This document shows, piece after piece, positions 27,326-34,418 of a DNA stretch of 64,000 bases. Location: NCBI RefSeq assembly GCF_004683865.2, contig NZ_CP040762.1:1-64000 (forward strand), written 5' to 3'. The stretch comes from Paracoccus liaowanqingii (GTDB lineage Bacteria > Pseudomonadota > Alphaproteobacteria > Rhodobacterales > Rhodobacteraceae). The position numbers and the translations under genes were made by a program. The notes beneath the pieces were generated by a model, which was not told the origin of the DNA, searched no databases, and was given only the letters and a program-made list of their open reading frames with translations. Each line of letters opens with the position of its first letter. Position 1 is the stretch's first letter.

Positions 27326-27673
27326 ATGGCACAGAAGCCGACTGCTGAGCTGGAACACGCCACCATCGCTCCTACCGACGACGCCTCCAGCAATCCCAAG
27401 ATCGGCGCTGCGGGGCTAGCAAAGCGCGGCGCATCCTTGGCAAGCGACGCTGCAGAAGCCACACGCGCGTATGTTGCTCCCCTCCAGGAGGCAGGGCAGG
27501 AGTATGCCGGGCGGCTGGTCGATGCCGGGCACCAGAAAGTGCAGGAAGCGGCCTTCTATGCCGAGCTGGGCTATGAAGAAACCCGGGATCTGGTTCGCGG
27601 CTATCCGATCCAGGCGTTGGGTATCGCCGCCGGCGTTGGCGTCCTTATTGGTTTGCTAATGGGGCGGCGCTGA
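27326..27673 (+). CDS. DUF883 (ElaB/YqjD/CsbD-like) membrane-anchored protein
   Basis: A 115-residue protein with a long amphipathic Ala-rich helical region (residues 20-88) and a C-terminal membrane anchor, RGYPIQALGIAAGVGVLIGLLMGRR shortened to its core ALGIAAGVGVLIGLLMGRR. This layout matches the ElaB/YqjD DUF883 family, tail-anchored inner-membrane proteins that bind ribosomes in stationary phase in Escherichia coli. The role here is inferred only from that family. It precedes a thioesterase gene by 71 bases. Confidence 0.75.
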   Translation: MAQKPTAELEHATIAPTDDASSNPKIGAAGLAKRGASLASDAAEATRAYVAPLQEAGQEYAGRLVDAGHQKVQEAAFYAELGYEETRDLVRGYPIQALGIAAGVGVLIGLLMGRR

Positions 27674-27744
27674 AAAGCAGCACCGGTGCGTGCGGCCGTG
27701 AGGGTCGCCCGCACCCTCTTGCGGCGTCGGGAGGCGGGTTGAAC

Positions 27745-28179
27745 ATGAAGAGCAGCACAAAAGCGTCCCCTCCCGCCTTCCACCACCCCATCACGATCTC
27801 CCCGCGGGAGATCGACGGCATGGGGCATGTCAACAACACCGTCTATCTTCAATGGGTGCAGGAGGCGGTCGTCCGGTATTGGCAGCACAGGTCTCCTTCC
27901 GAAGCGCAGGCCGAGCTTCTTTGGGTGGCTCTCAAGCACGAGATCACCTACCGCCTGCCGCTCTTTCTTGAAGACAAGGTGGAGGCGTGGGTCACGGCCA
28001 CTGGAACGCGCGGATCGCGGGCCTCCTTCGAAACCCTGTTCAAGCGCGGAGATGATCTGGTGGCGGAGGTGCGCAGCTCGTGGTGCTGCGTCGATAGCAC
28101 CACACGGCGACCGCGCCGGATCGCGTCCGAGATCGCCCGCGCCTTCCTTCCGGAAGATGGAGAAGGCCCGGCAAGGTAA
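27745..28179 (+). CDS. Acyl-CoA thioesterase (4HBT/YbgC-like)
   Basis: A 144-residue hotdog-fold protein. The signature DGMGHVNNTVYLQWVQEA with its catalytic Asp near residue 22 and the segment YRLPLFLEDKVEAWV are typical of 4-hydroxybenzoyl-CoA/YbgC-type thioesterases, which hydrolyse acyl-CoA thioesters. The ATG at 27745 follows GGGAGGCGGG at 8 bases. The natural substrate is unknown. Confidence 0.85.
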   Translation: MKSSTKASPPAFHHPITISPREIDGMGHVNNTVYLQWVQEAVVRYWQHRSPSEAQAELLWVALKHEITYRLPLFLEDKVEAWVTATGTRGSRASFETLFKRGDDLVAEVRSSWCCVDSTTRRPRRIASEIARAFLPEDGEGPAR

Positions 28180-28223
28180 CGGCACAGGCACTCCTTGACC
28201 GCACATGAGGACCCGCGCCTGTC

Positions 28224-28345
28224 TTACCCGAAGATGGACCGGCCGGTGAAATGGAACAGGTTTTGAGCCGCCACCGTCCCGGCCAGAGAATTGCCGCTGT
28301 CGTTCAGCCCTGGTGTCCAGATGGCGATGGCTGACTGCCCCCGGG
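28224..28345 (-). pseudogene. Glutaminase 3' remnant
   Basis: The minus-strand translation reads GQSAIAIWTPGLNDSGNSLA, then GTVAAQNLFHFTGRSIFG and a stop. This matches the C-terminus of serine-dependent beta-lactamase-like glutaminases (SAIAVWSPGLN..GNSLAG...L......SIF). Nothing upstream of about 28345 continues the gene, so it is a 3' fragment left by a deletion or insertion. Confidence 0.65.
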
Positions 28346-28640
28346 ACGATTTTATTGAGCCCGCCCCACTCTCAATTTGCCGGGGATCCGCACCCGAAAC
28401 GCAAAGATGCGGTCATCAACGGTGGCGGGGATAGAGAAACACCCTTCAATGTCAAAACCTACTATAAGCGATGTTATGCATCTATCGTACTGGAATTGAG
28501 CCAACGACTGGTTCACAGGCTGCTGAATAATTTTCAAAGCGAAAGACCTTATGAGGTGGTCTGGCCAAGGCCACCTTGCTTGAAGTGGCGCTGGCGGAAA
28601 TTTGCCTTGGCGAGAGATTGAAAACGTCCGCCAACTGCTG
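28346..28640. other. Intergenic, no supported gene
   Basis: No gene is recognised. A segment at 28421-28449 (GGTGGCGGGGA...CACCCTTCAA) resembles 22653-22681 next to the ISNCY duplication. Confidence 0.4.
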
Positions 28641-28658
28641 TATATGTTCTTACATATA
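28641..28658 (+). promoter_or_regulatory. Probable VapBC operator, copy 1
   Basis: A perfect inverted repeat TATATGT-N4-ACATATA ends 20 bases before the vapB start. The other VapBC pair has the same 7-4-7 geometry at 31465-31482. Autoregulation by VapB binding such palindromes is established for the family. Confidence 0.6.
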
Positions 28659-28678
28659 CACTTATCAGGGAGGCAATC

Positions 28679-28942
28679 ATGTCGCAACTGCAGCCGTTAT
28701 CAGAGCCCCGCGAGGTGAAGCTCTTTCGCAACAACAAAAGCCAGGCTGTCCGCATCCCAGCTGACTTCGAAATGCCCGGGGATCGGGTAAATATTTACCG
28801 GGACGGTGATCGGCTGATTATTGCCCCGGTTCGCCGGAAAAACATTCTGGAGGTGTTGGCCCGGCTGGACCCGCTCGGGCCAGAGGATCAGTTTCCTGAT
28901 GTGGACGGAACGCTGCTTCCAGCAAGGAACATTGATCTGTGA
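28679..28942 (+). CDS. vapB: Antitoxin VapB (AbrB/SpoVT fold)
   Basis: An 87-residue antitoxin with the swapped-hairpin AbrB DNA-binding fold: EVKLFRNNKSQAVRIPADFE then DRVNIYRDGDRLIIAPV are characteristic VapB/MazE-type segments. The C-terminal part, rich in acidic residues, should bind the toxin. AGGGAGG precedes the ATG by 5 bases. The stop overlaps the GTG start of vapC. It probably represses its own operon through the palindrome at 28641-28658. Confidence 0.92.
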   Translation: MSQLQPLSEPREVKLFRNNKSQAVRIPADFEMPGDRVNIYRDGDRLIIAPVRRKNILEVLARLDPLGPEDQFPDVDGTLLPARNIDL

Positions 28943-29367
28943 TCCTCTACATGCTGGACACGAACGTAATCTCTGATCTGCTGCGCAATCCCGGTGGTCC
29001 TGCGGCAAAGCGGATCGCCGAGGTCGGGCCTGATGCGATCTGCGTCAGCATCATCACTGCCGCCGAGCTTCGATACGGTTGCGCGAAGAAGGGATCGGCT
29101 AAGCTTCTTGCGCATGTCGAGGCGATCCTAGAAAGTGTGCAGATCCTGGCGTTCGATGTTCCTGCCGACACCGAATATGGGGGCATTCGCGCCGAGCTCG
29201 AGGCTGCGGGTAGGCCCATCGGTCCAAACGATCTGCTGATCGCGGCGCATGCCTGTGCGACCGGGGCAATCCTCGTCACGGGCAATACGGGAGAGTTTAC
29301 GCGCGTGCGCGGCTTGCGGGTTGAAAACTGGATCGCTGACATCGCGCCTCAAGAAACCGATGACTGA
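28939..29367 (+). CDS. vapC: Toxin VapC (PIN-domain ribonuclease)
   Basis: A 142-residue PIN-domain endoribonuclease. Acidic active-site positions are visible in YMLDTNVISDLL, ITAAELRYG, GPNDLLIAAHA and TGNTGEFTRV. VapC toxins of this type cleave tRNA, often initiator tRNA, arresting translation. The GTG start at 28939 overlaps the vapB stop (GTGA). The protein appears intact. Confidence 0.93.
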   Translation: MILYMLDTNVISDLLRNPGGPAAKRIAEVGPDAICVSIITAAELRYGCAKKGSAKLLAHVEAILESVQILAFDVPADTEYGGIRAELEAAGRPIGPNDLLIAAHACATGAILVTGNTGEFTRVRGLRVENWIADIAPQETDD

Positions 29368-29563
29368 CAGCTGCCCAGGGGTAGTCACTCAAAATTCAGG
29401 CATAGCCCGGGTTGCCCTCGTTCTCAGACGAAGACCGACTTTCGTTCGAGCGGTTACGCTGCGCCTCAGTCGTGACGCCCCGGCAAGAAATCTACATGAT
29501 GCGCTTCCTGCCTTTTCTATCTCTTGATATTGTACTTCTGAGATGATCCGGAGGCTGGTGTCG

Positions 29564-29827
29564 ATGTGTGACGAAATGGGCCAACTCGAAGTCTTTCCTG
29601 ATCGCGCTTACCTGCGTCGGAAAGACCCCTCACGCAATATGCATCGTTTTTATCTTATGGCTGTGCAGCGTGATCTTTTTGGGCGCGCCAGCCTCATCCG
29701 GGAGTGGGGTCGAATTGGCAGCCCCGGAAAGCTGCGTGTCGAACACCATCCGGACGAAGGGCGCGCAGTGGATGCCCTATCGGCTTTGATGGCCGCGAAA
29801 CGCAAGCGGGGCTACGCTGCGTCATGA
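29564..29827 (+). CDS. WGR-domain protein
   Basis: An 87-residue protein consisting of one WGR domain (FYLMAVQRDLFGRASLIREWGRIGSPGKLRV). WGR domains occur in PARPs and in small alphaproteobacterial plasmid proteins and are thought to bind nucleic acid. The start at 29564 has GGAGG about 9 bases upstream; an ATG at 29543 is an alternative. It overlaps the next gene by ATGA. Confidence 0.85.
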   Translation: MCDEMGQLEVFPDRAYLRRKDPSRNMHRFYLMAVQRDLFGRASLIREWGRIGSPGKLRVEHHPDEGRAVDALSALMAAKRKRGYAAS

Positions 29828-30530
29828 GCGGCTGGCACAAACAGGCGGAGCTCAAGCGCCTTGATGACGCGCTTCTCAAAGCGGCGGAGACCAATGACGA
29901 CATCATGTTTCTGTCGGAACTTGATGGCTTTTTCGCGGGTCTCTTGGTCTGCCCAGACATGATCCCGCCAAGCCGCTGGCTCAAGGAAGTCTGGGGCGGG
30001 ACGGTTGAGCCGACTTTCGACAGCCTGGCAGACATGCAGGCGCTTCTCGACCTCATGATGGGGCACTACAACCGCGTGGCCCGGATGCTGACCGCGCCCG
30101 CCTCCTATGGCCCGGTTATGGATGAAGACCGGCACAGCGGTCAGGTCATCGTTGCCAATTGGGTAGAGGGGTTTGTCCGTGCGGTGCGGCTTCAGCCGTC
30201 CAGTTGGCGGCGCCTGAGTGAGAGCGACGATAGGAGGCGATTGCAGCCTTTTCACTCATGCTCGAAATACCCTTGGCGGGGACGGGAAAGGGCAATCTTG
30301 ATGATGTAATGGCGGCAAAGCTGATCGAGGATGCCCCTGAGATCATCCCGGGCCTTGTGCTCGAGATGAACCGCTTCACCAAATCGCTCCCTTTTAAGGC
30401 CCCGGGAGGGGTGCTTCCATTTCCGGCGAATATTTCCGGCGAGCCTGTCAGAAGCCAAACAGCAGGGCGCAATGACCCTTGTCCCTGCGGATCAGGGCGG
30501 AAGTACAAGAAATGCTGCGGAGCAAACTGA
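29824..30530 (+). pseudogene. UPF0149/YecA-family protein with SEC-C tail, frameshifted
   Basis: The first frame (29824 to about 30230) encodes a UPF0149/YecA domain (FLSELDGFFAGLLVCPDMIPPSRWL, VANWVEGFVRAVRLQPSSWRRL). The second frame (about 30234-30530) continues the same domain ([33 protein letters not shown]) and ends with a SEC-C zinc motif ([18 protein letters not shown]). A one-base shift near 30230 separates them, so either the gene is broken or the base call is wrong. The start overlaps the WGR gene. Confidence 0.75.
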
Positions 30531-30576
30531 CTTTTTGCCCTTTGCCGGCGCTCTGCCTTTGCTATGAATGTCACAC

Positions 30577-30652
30577 GCGCCTGTAGCTCAGCGGTTAGAG
30601 CAGGCCGCTCATAACGGCTTGGTCGGGGGTTCGAATCCCTCCGGGCGCACCA
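30577..30652 (+). tRNA. tRNA-Ile2 (anticodon CAU), CCA encoded
   Basis: A cloverleaf with acceptor GCGCCTG/CGGGCGC, D-arm TAGCTCAGCGGTTAGAGC, anticodon loop CTCATAA (CAT at 30610-30612), T-arm GGGGGTTCGAATCCCTC and encoded CCA. The body resembles tRNA-Ile2, read as AUA after lysidine modification, more than elongator tRNA-Met, but the two are hard to separate by eye. Confidence 0.88.
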
Positions 30653-30657
30653 CAGGA

Positions 30658-30741
30658 GCCCGCGTGGTGGAGCTGTAGACATATCGGACTTAAAATCCGT
30701 GGCCTTCGGGCGTCCGGGTTCAAGTGCTGGCGCGGGCACCA
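30658..30741 (+). tRNA. tRNA-Leu (anticodon UAA), degenerate
   Basis: The acceptor stem is perfect (GCCCGCG/CGCGGGC), with a long variable arm and anticodon loop CTTAAAA. However the D-loop has one G where the conserved GG is expected, the outer anticodon-stem pair is T-T, and the T-stem (CCGGG/GCTGG) has a mismatch and a weak pair. CCA is encoded. It may be a decaying or functionally altered plasmid tRNA. It lies 5 bases after tRNA-Ile2. Confidence 0.75.
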
Positions 30742-30777
30742 CCTCCCTAAAACCTCTTCGCGACAGCTGACTTTCCG

Positions 30778-31203
30778 TCAAGCCAAGTCCGTCCGCGCAA
30801 AGTCATCCCCCTTATAGAGCAGGGGAACATGATGCGACTTCGCGCAGGCGTAGGACAGCGCGTCGCACATGTTCAACTGCGCCGGATGCCCGACGAGGTT
30901 GCCGTAGGTGGCAAGCGCCTCGACTGCCGCGCGGCCCATGCTGGAGGAGATCATCATTTCCTGCGCCTGGATTGCGTCGAGCAGGTCGTCGACCAGATTA
31001 CTCGCGATCTGAACGTCTTCAGCCGTCGCCGGGCCTGCGCTGCGCGCATCCCTGAGCGTTCTGGCAATGGCCAGCGTGGCCTCCAGGCGCACGATGGGCG
31101 AGACCCGCAGCTTGCCCCGCGCCGCCTCCATCGCCTCCACCAAGGCAGGCGCGTCAGGTTCATTCTTCAGCACCGCAACCAGCGCGCTTGCGTCGATGAA
31201 CAT
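30778..31203 (-). CDS. vapC: Toxin VapC (PIN-domain ribonuclease), second pair
   Basis: A 141-residue PIN-domain protein of a different subfamily from the first VapC. Acidic residues appear in MFIDASALVAVL, VRLEATLAIAR, NMCDALSYACAK and LYKGDDFARTDL. It should act as a toxin RNase neutralised by the upstream VapB. The start at 31203 shares one base with the vapB stop (TGATG). The gene ends 37 bases from the tRNA-Leu gene on the opposite strand. Confidence 0.9.
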   Translation of the reverse strand: MFIDASALVAVLKNEPDAPALVEAMEAARGKLRVSPIVRLEATLAIARTLRDARSAGPATAEDVQIASNLVDDLLDAIQAQEMMISSSMGRAAVEALATYGNLVGHPAQLNMCDALSYACAKSHHVPLLYKGDDFARTDLA

Positions 31204-31448
31204 CAGTCTTCCCCCCACATGCCGTCCATGAATGCCTTGTCATCACGGCCATCAGCCAAAATGCCAGATGCCGCTGCGCGCCTTTGGATCGCGGCGACGC
31301 GGTCAGCGAGGCTTTCCTTTGCAGCGAGGGCGGCAATTTGCGCCGCAAGTGCCTGACGCACTGCTTCGCTCTTGTTCTTGACCCCGGTCAGCGCGCAATA
31401 TTTGGCGACGAGTTCATCAATTTCGTTGCCCTTGATAAGCATGGTCAT
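31203..31448 (-). CDS. vapB: Antitoxin VapB (Rv0623/PSK-operon type)
   Basis: An 81-residue antitoxin of the type II VapB/PSK-operon transcription factor family. The N-terminal ribbon-helix-helix-like part is MTMLIKGNEIDELVAKYCAL followed by TGVKNKSEAVRQAL, and the C-terminal toxin-binding tail ends DDKAFMDGMWGED. AAAGGA precedes the ATG. The palindrome at 31465-31482 is the likely operator. Confidence 0.9.
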   Translation of the reverse strand: MTMLIKGNEIDELVAKYCALTGVKNKSEAVRQALAAQIAALAAKESLADRVAAIQRRAAASGILADGRDDKAFMDGMWGED

Positions 31449-31464
31449 GGGTCTATCCTTTGAG

Positions 31465-31482
31465 GGTATATCTATATATACC
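31465..31482 (-). promoter_or_regulatory. Probable VapBC operator, copy 2
   Basis: A perfect inverted repeat GGTATAT-N4-ATATACC begins 16 bases upstream of the vapB start. It has the same arm length and spacing as the operator candidate of the other VapBC pair. Confidence 0.6.
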
Positions 31483-31552
31483 GCTCAAGAATAAACCGAG
31501 GCAAGCGTTGGCCCGACATGTCATCAGACCCAATTGAACAAAGGTGTTCGAT

Positions 31553-31744
31553 ATGAAGATGCAGTGCTCTCGATGCGGTATGGGTTCTCATTGTGCAACG
31601 GTCTGCCATGCATGTCTGGGTCCGTTGGAGACCATCCCGGAAAGCTCGGACAAGGAGCGAAACAGGGGCGGAGGCTTCTGGAAAGTGTTTTTCATGATCG
31701 CTGGTCTGGGCCTTCTGATGCAAGTGTCTGCACTGTTTTTGTAG
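31553..31744 (+). CDS. Small zinc-ribbon membrane protein (63 residues)
   Basis: A 63-residue protein with a Cys/His cluster (CSRCGMGSHCATVCHACLG, residues 4-22) that could bind zinc, a polar linker and one membrane helix (VFFMIAGLGLLMQVSALFL) at the C-terminus. AAAGG lies 8 bases before the ATG at 31553; a GTG at 31544 is an alternative. Family unknown. Confidence 0.5.
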   Translation: MKMQCSRCGMGSHCATVCHACLGPLETIPESSDKERNRGGGFWKVFFMIAGLGLLMQVSALFL

Positions 31745-31839
31745 ATGACCCGGGCGTCCCCTTCCGGGCCGCGCCCCCGGTTCCGGCCGGCTGTGCCGGC
31801 CTCCACCCGAGCGGGTCAGGGCGATGCGCCCGGCTGCGC

Positions 31840-32300
31840 TGCACGGTTGAATGTCTTGTCCCAAGCCATCCCCCCGCACACCGTTCCTGGGCGCCCTGCC
31901 CTGCCCATCTCGTCCCTGACGGGCGGGACCGCTGACGCGAGGCGGGCACCCGGTTGTCCAGTCGCGCGCTGGAACGACCTTGGGAGTGAAGGCGCGGGAC
32001 CGAAGCAGGCTGTAAGCGAGACCACAGGGATCGAGCGTCGGCCTTTGGGCAACCGGGTGCCATGTGACAGCCGATGTCGCAGAACAACGCCCCTTCTCTT
32101 AAGAATACTGAGATCCCCGCACAGGCGCGGGGATCGCTATGCAGGGGGGATTTGGACAAGCCAAACGCCCCCTGCCATTGTCCGGGCCGCGCCGAGGCGC
32201 GTCCGTCAGGGGCCGCAAGCCACCCCGCCTGCCCTCGCCGAGAGGCAAGGTTTCAGGAGAGGGGCGCGCTTCGCGCTTCCTCGCCTGAAACCCCGCCCAT
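31840..32300 (+). repeat. Duplicated noncoding segment, copy A
   Basis: About 460 bases at high identity to 37768-39494 (copy B, which is split by IS630 and carries about 110 extra bases). Shared landmarks include CCATCCCCCCGC, CGTCCCTGACGGGCGGGACC, GGAGTGAAGGCGCGGGACCG and CAGGAGAGGGGCGCGCTTCG. It is GC-rich with several inverted repeats and no supported gene. In copy B it leads into an ArdC gene; here it leads into nothing recognised, and 32301-32592 is also empty. Confidence 0.8.
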
Positions 32301-32592
32301 GTTCTGTGACCTATAGTTTTGCCTGTGTAATCAGATTTTTCTGCCTCATAGCGAAAGATACCTAGCTCTCCCATGCGTTCTATATCTTCATGGCAAGGTG
32401 AAAAACGTGAACGCTCACCCGTCGCTCCGACCTCAACGCGAAGTACTGAGACTGTGTAAAAGCCAGACACCGTGATAGACCTTTGCATGGTGGCAGGAGA
32501 TCGGCATGGCGGGTTTCATTCGGTCTACCCAACATGATCTATGCATTCTGTGGCGAAGCCAACCAATGCATGCAGATTAGGAGGTCTTAGAT

Positions 32593-33534
32593 CTGCGTAT
32601 CCCATTAAATTTAGCTCAACTACGGGCCGTTGAAGCGGCAATCCGTCATAACAGCTTCGAGCGCGCGGCAGATGAGCTGCATGTGACACCAAGTGCTGTC
32701 AGTCAGCAGATTTCCAAGTTCGAACGCGCGGTCGATACCCGCCTCTTTGACCGACATGCACGCGGACTTACCGTGACATCAGATGCGCGAGATCTGGGGC
32801 AGCGGCTGGCTTTAGCCTTTGACATCGTTGAAAAGGCAATGGAAAATTTGATTGAAGAACGGGCAAGCGGCCCGGTCCGTCTGCGCATCTATCAAACTTG
32901 GGCCACCCGTTGGTTGATCCCGCGCCTGACTCATCTTCATGAGAAGCGCCCCGACGTGCGCGTGCAGTTCGAGACAGGGATGCAGCAGGCCGAGTTCAAC
33001 CGGTCAGGGCTAGATTTCGCGGTGCAATTCATCCCCAGGCCGCAGCCAGATTTATTAGTCGTACCACTGTTTCCTCAAGTTTTGGTGCCCGTTTGTGCAC
33101 CCGCTATTGCGGCTGGCATCCAGGCTCCTGAAATGTTGTCCAAGCATCCCCTGATTTCTTCGGCCAACCGGATGGAAGATTGGCAGATTTGGTTCGGTGC
33201 GATGAAACTCGCCGACACAGCCCCTAAGGCGCAACTTGTGTTCAGCAACTCGACACTGGCGTATCAGGCAGCGCTGGCGGGAAGCGGGATTGTGATTGCG
33301 CAGGCGCACCTGATTGAGCAGGAGATCGCTGCGGGGATGCTGGTCGCACCTTTTCCAATCGGCGTCCACAGCGGGCAGGTCATTGGCCTTGTGGAACCGG
33401 CAGGGCGACGGCTTCGTGCGGCCGCCCGGGCGTTTAAGGACTGGATCCTGGCCGAGGCACCGTCCCCTGATCACGTTCCAGATTTCCTGACAGAGATCCG
33501 CCGCGCATGTCCAGCGACCAGTCAAACTGAATGA
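32593..33534 (+). CDS. LysR-family transcriptional regulator with non-AUG start
   Basis: A 313-residue LysR regulator of the GcvA-like type. The helix-turn-helix is complete (LRAVEAAIRHNSFERAADEL then HVTPSAVSQQISKFE) and the effector domain follows (RIYQTWATRWLIPRLTHLHE). The HTH lies upstream of the first in-frame GTG (about 32683), and a TAG stop sits at 32578-32580, leaving CTG 32593 as the best start; AGGAGG lies 8 bases before it. It converges on an esterase gene, overlapping its 3' end by 13 bases, and may regulate the esterase/tct genes. Confidence 0.85.
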   Translation: MRIPLNLAQLRAVEAAIRHNSFERAADELHVTPSAVSQQISKFERAVDTRLFDRHARGLTVTSDARDLGQRLALAFDIVEKAMENLIEERASGPVRLRIYQTWATRWLIPRLTHLHEKRPDVRVQFETGMQQAEFNRSGLDFAVQFIPRPQPDLLVVPLFPQVLVPVCAPAIAAGIQAPEMLSKHPLISSANRMEDWQIWFGAMKLADTAPKAQLVFSNSTLAYQAALAGSGIVIAQAHLIEQEIAAGMLVAPFPIGVHSGQVIGLVEPAGRRLRAAARAFKDWILAEAPSPDHVPDFLTEIRRACPATSQTE

Positions 33535-34370
33535 CGGCTTAGAAATGCGGCAATGGCATCGCTGGCTGGTGGCTCTTGAAATTCTGGCGCGCCGTGCCCG
33601 ATCCCTTTGAGCTGAATCAAGTCGCTTTCAATGCCAGCAAGCCGCAGATGGGCATCAAGGATCACGCTCTGGCTGAACGGGATGACCCGATCCGCGTCGC
33701 CATGAAGCAGCAGGAACGGCGGGGCGTCGGGCGACACATAGGTGACGGGGCTGGCACGGCGGGCCAGATCTGGATGCTTGCGCACTTCGCCTCCGAGAAG
33801 CTGGTTTGCCGGCGCATCGGGCGCGTCATGGTCCAACCCCCCAAGCATTGGCCCCGCCATGGCGATCAGATCGCTTGGCGCATAAATGCTGACAACGCCG
33901 CGCACCGGCACTGTTGGGCCAAATTCCGGCTCATGAACAGCGAGCGCTGCAAGGTTTGCAAGATGCCCACCTGCTGATGCACCACTAAAAAAGACGCGTG
34001 TCGGGTCGATTCCGTGGCCAAGTGCGTGCGCAACCAGATGCGCCGCAGCTTGGCGGTAGTCTTGCACCTGTGCCGGAAAGGGGAAGTCCGTAGCCAAGCG
34101 GTAGCCGATGCTTGCCAGAGCAAATCCGTGGTTTAGAACGTGCATCATCCGCACCGCCCGCCTGTCGCGCCGCACCCAAGCGCCGCCATGGGCAAACACC
34201 ACAACGGGAACCGGCTTTTCGCAGTCTTTCGGAAGATACAGGTCATAAGCCTGTCGTGGATGCGGACCAAAGGCAATATCGCGTAGGACCGTTGTCCCCT
34301 CAGGTGGGACAGGATCCGGAATTGGGGTGCCTCGGTGCACAAATACGGGGGTTTCAGAAGCGCTGGTCAT
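33522..34370 (-). CDS. Alpha/beta hydrolase (HSL/esterase-like)
   Basis: A 282-residue esterase or lipase of the hormone-sensitive-lipase-like/BD-FAE family. The oxyanion-hole motif is VFAHGGAW near residue 63, the nucleophile elbow is FFSGASAGGHLA near 134, and the acid and His are suggested by LLHGDADRVIPF and GIGHGAPEF. It hydrolyses carboxylic esters in the cytoplasm; no signal peptide is seen. It lies 48 bases downstream of the TctC gene in the same direction. Confidence 0.88.
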   Translation of the reverse strand: MTSASETPVFVHRGTPIPDPVPPEGTTVLRDIAFGPHPRQAYDLYLPKDCEKPVPVVVFAHGGAWVRRDRRAVRMMHVLNHGFALASIGYRLATDFPFPAQVQDYRQAAAHLVAHALGHGIDPTRVFFSGASAGGHLANLAALAVHEPEFGPTVPVRGVVSIYAPSDLIAMAGPMLGGLDHDAPDAPANQLLGGEVRKHPDLARRASPVTYVSPDAPPFLLLHGDADRVIPFSQSVILDAHLRLAGIESDLIQLKGIGHGAPEFQEPPASDAIAAFLSRHSV

Positions 34371-34418
34371 GATGTCTCCGGGGAAATGCGGGCGGGCCCC
34401 ATGGCCCGCCCTGATATG

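Noticed and set aside
31745..32365. Plus-strand frame through the duplicated segment as a gene
   Set aside because: Frames in copies A and B are broken at different points, and changes between the copies do not respect a reading frame.
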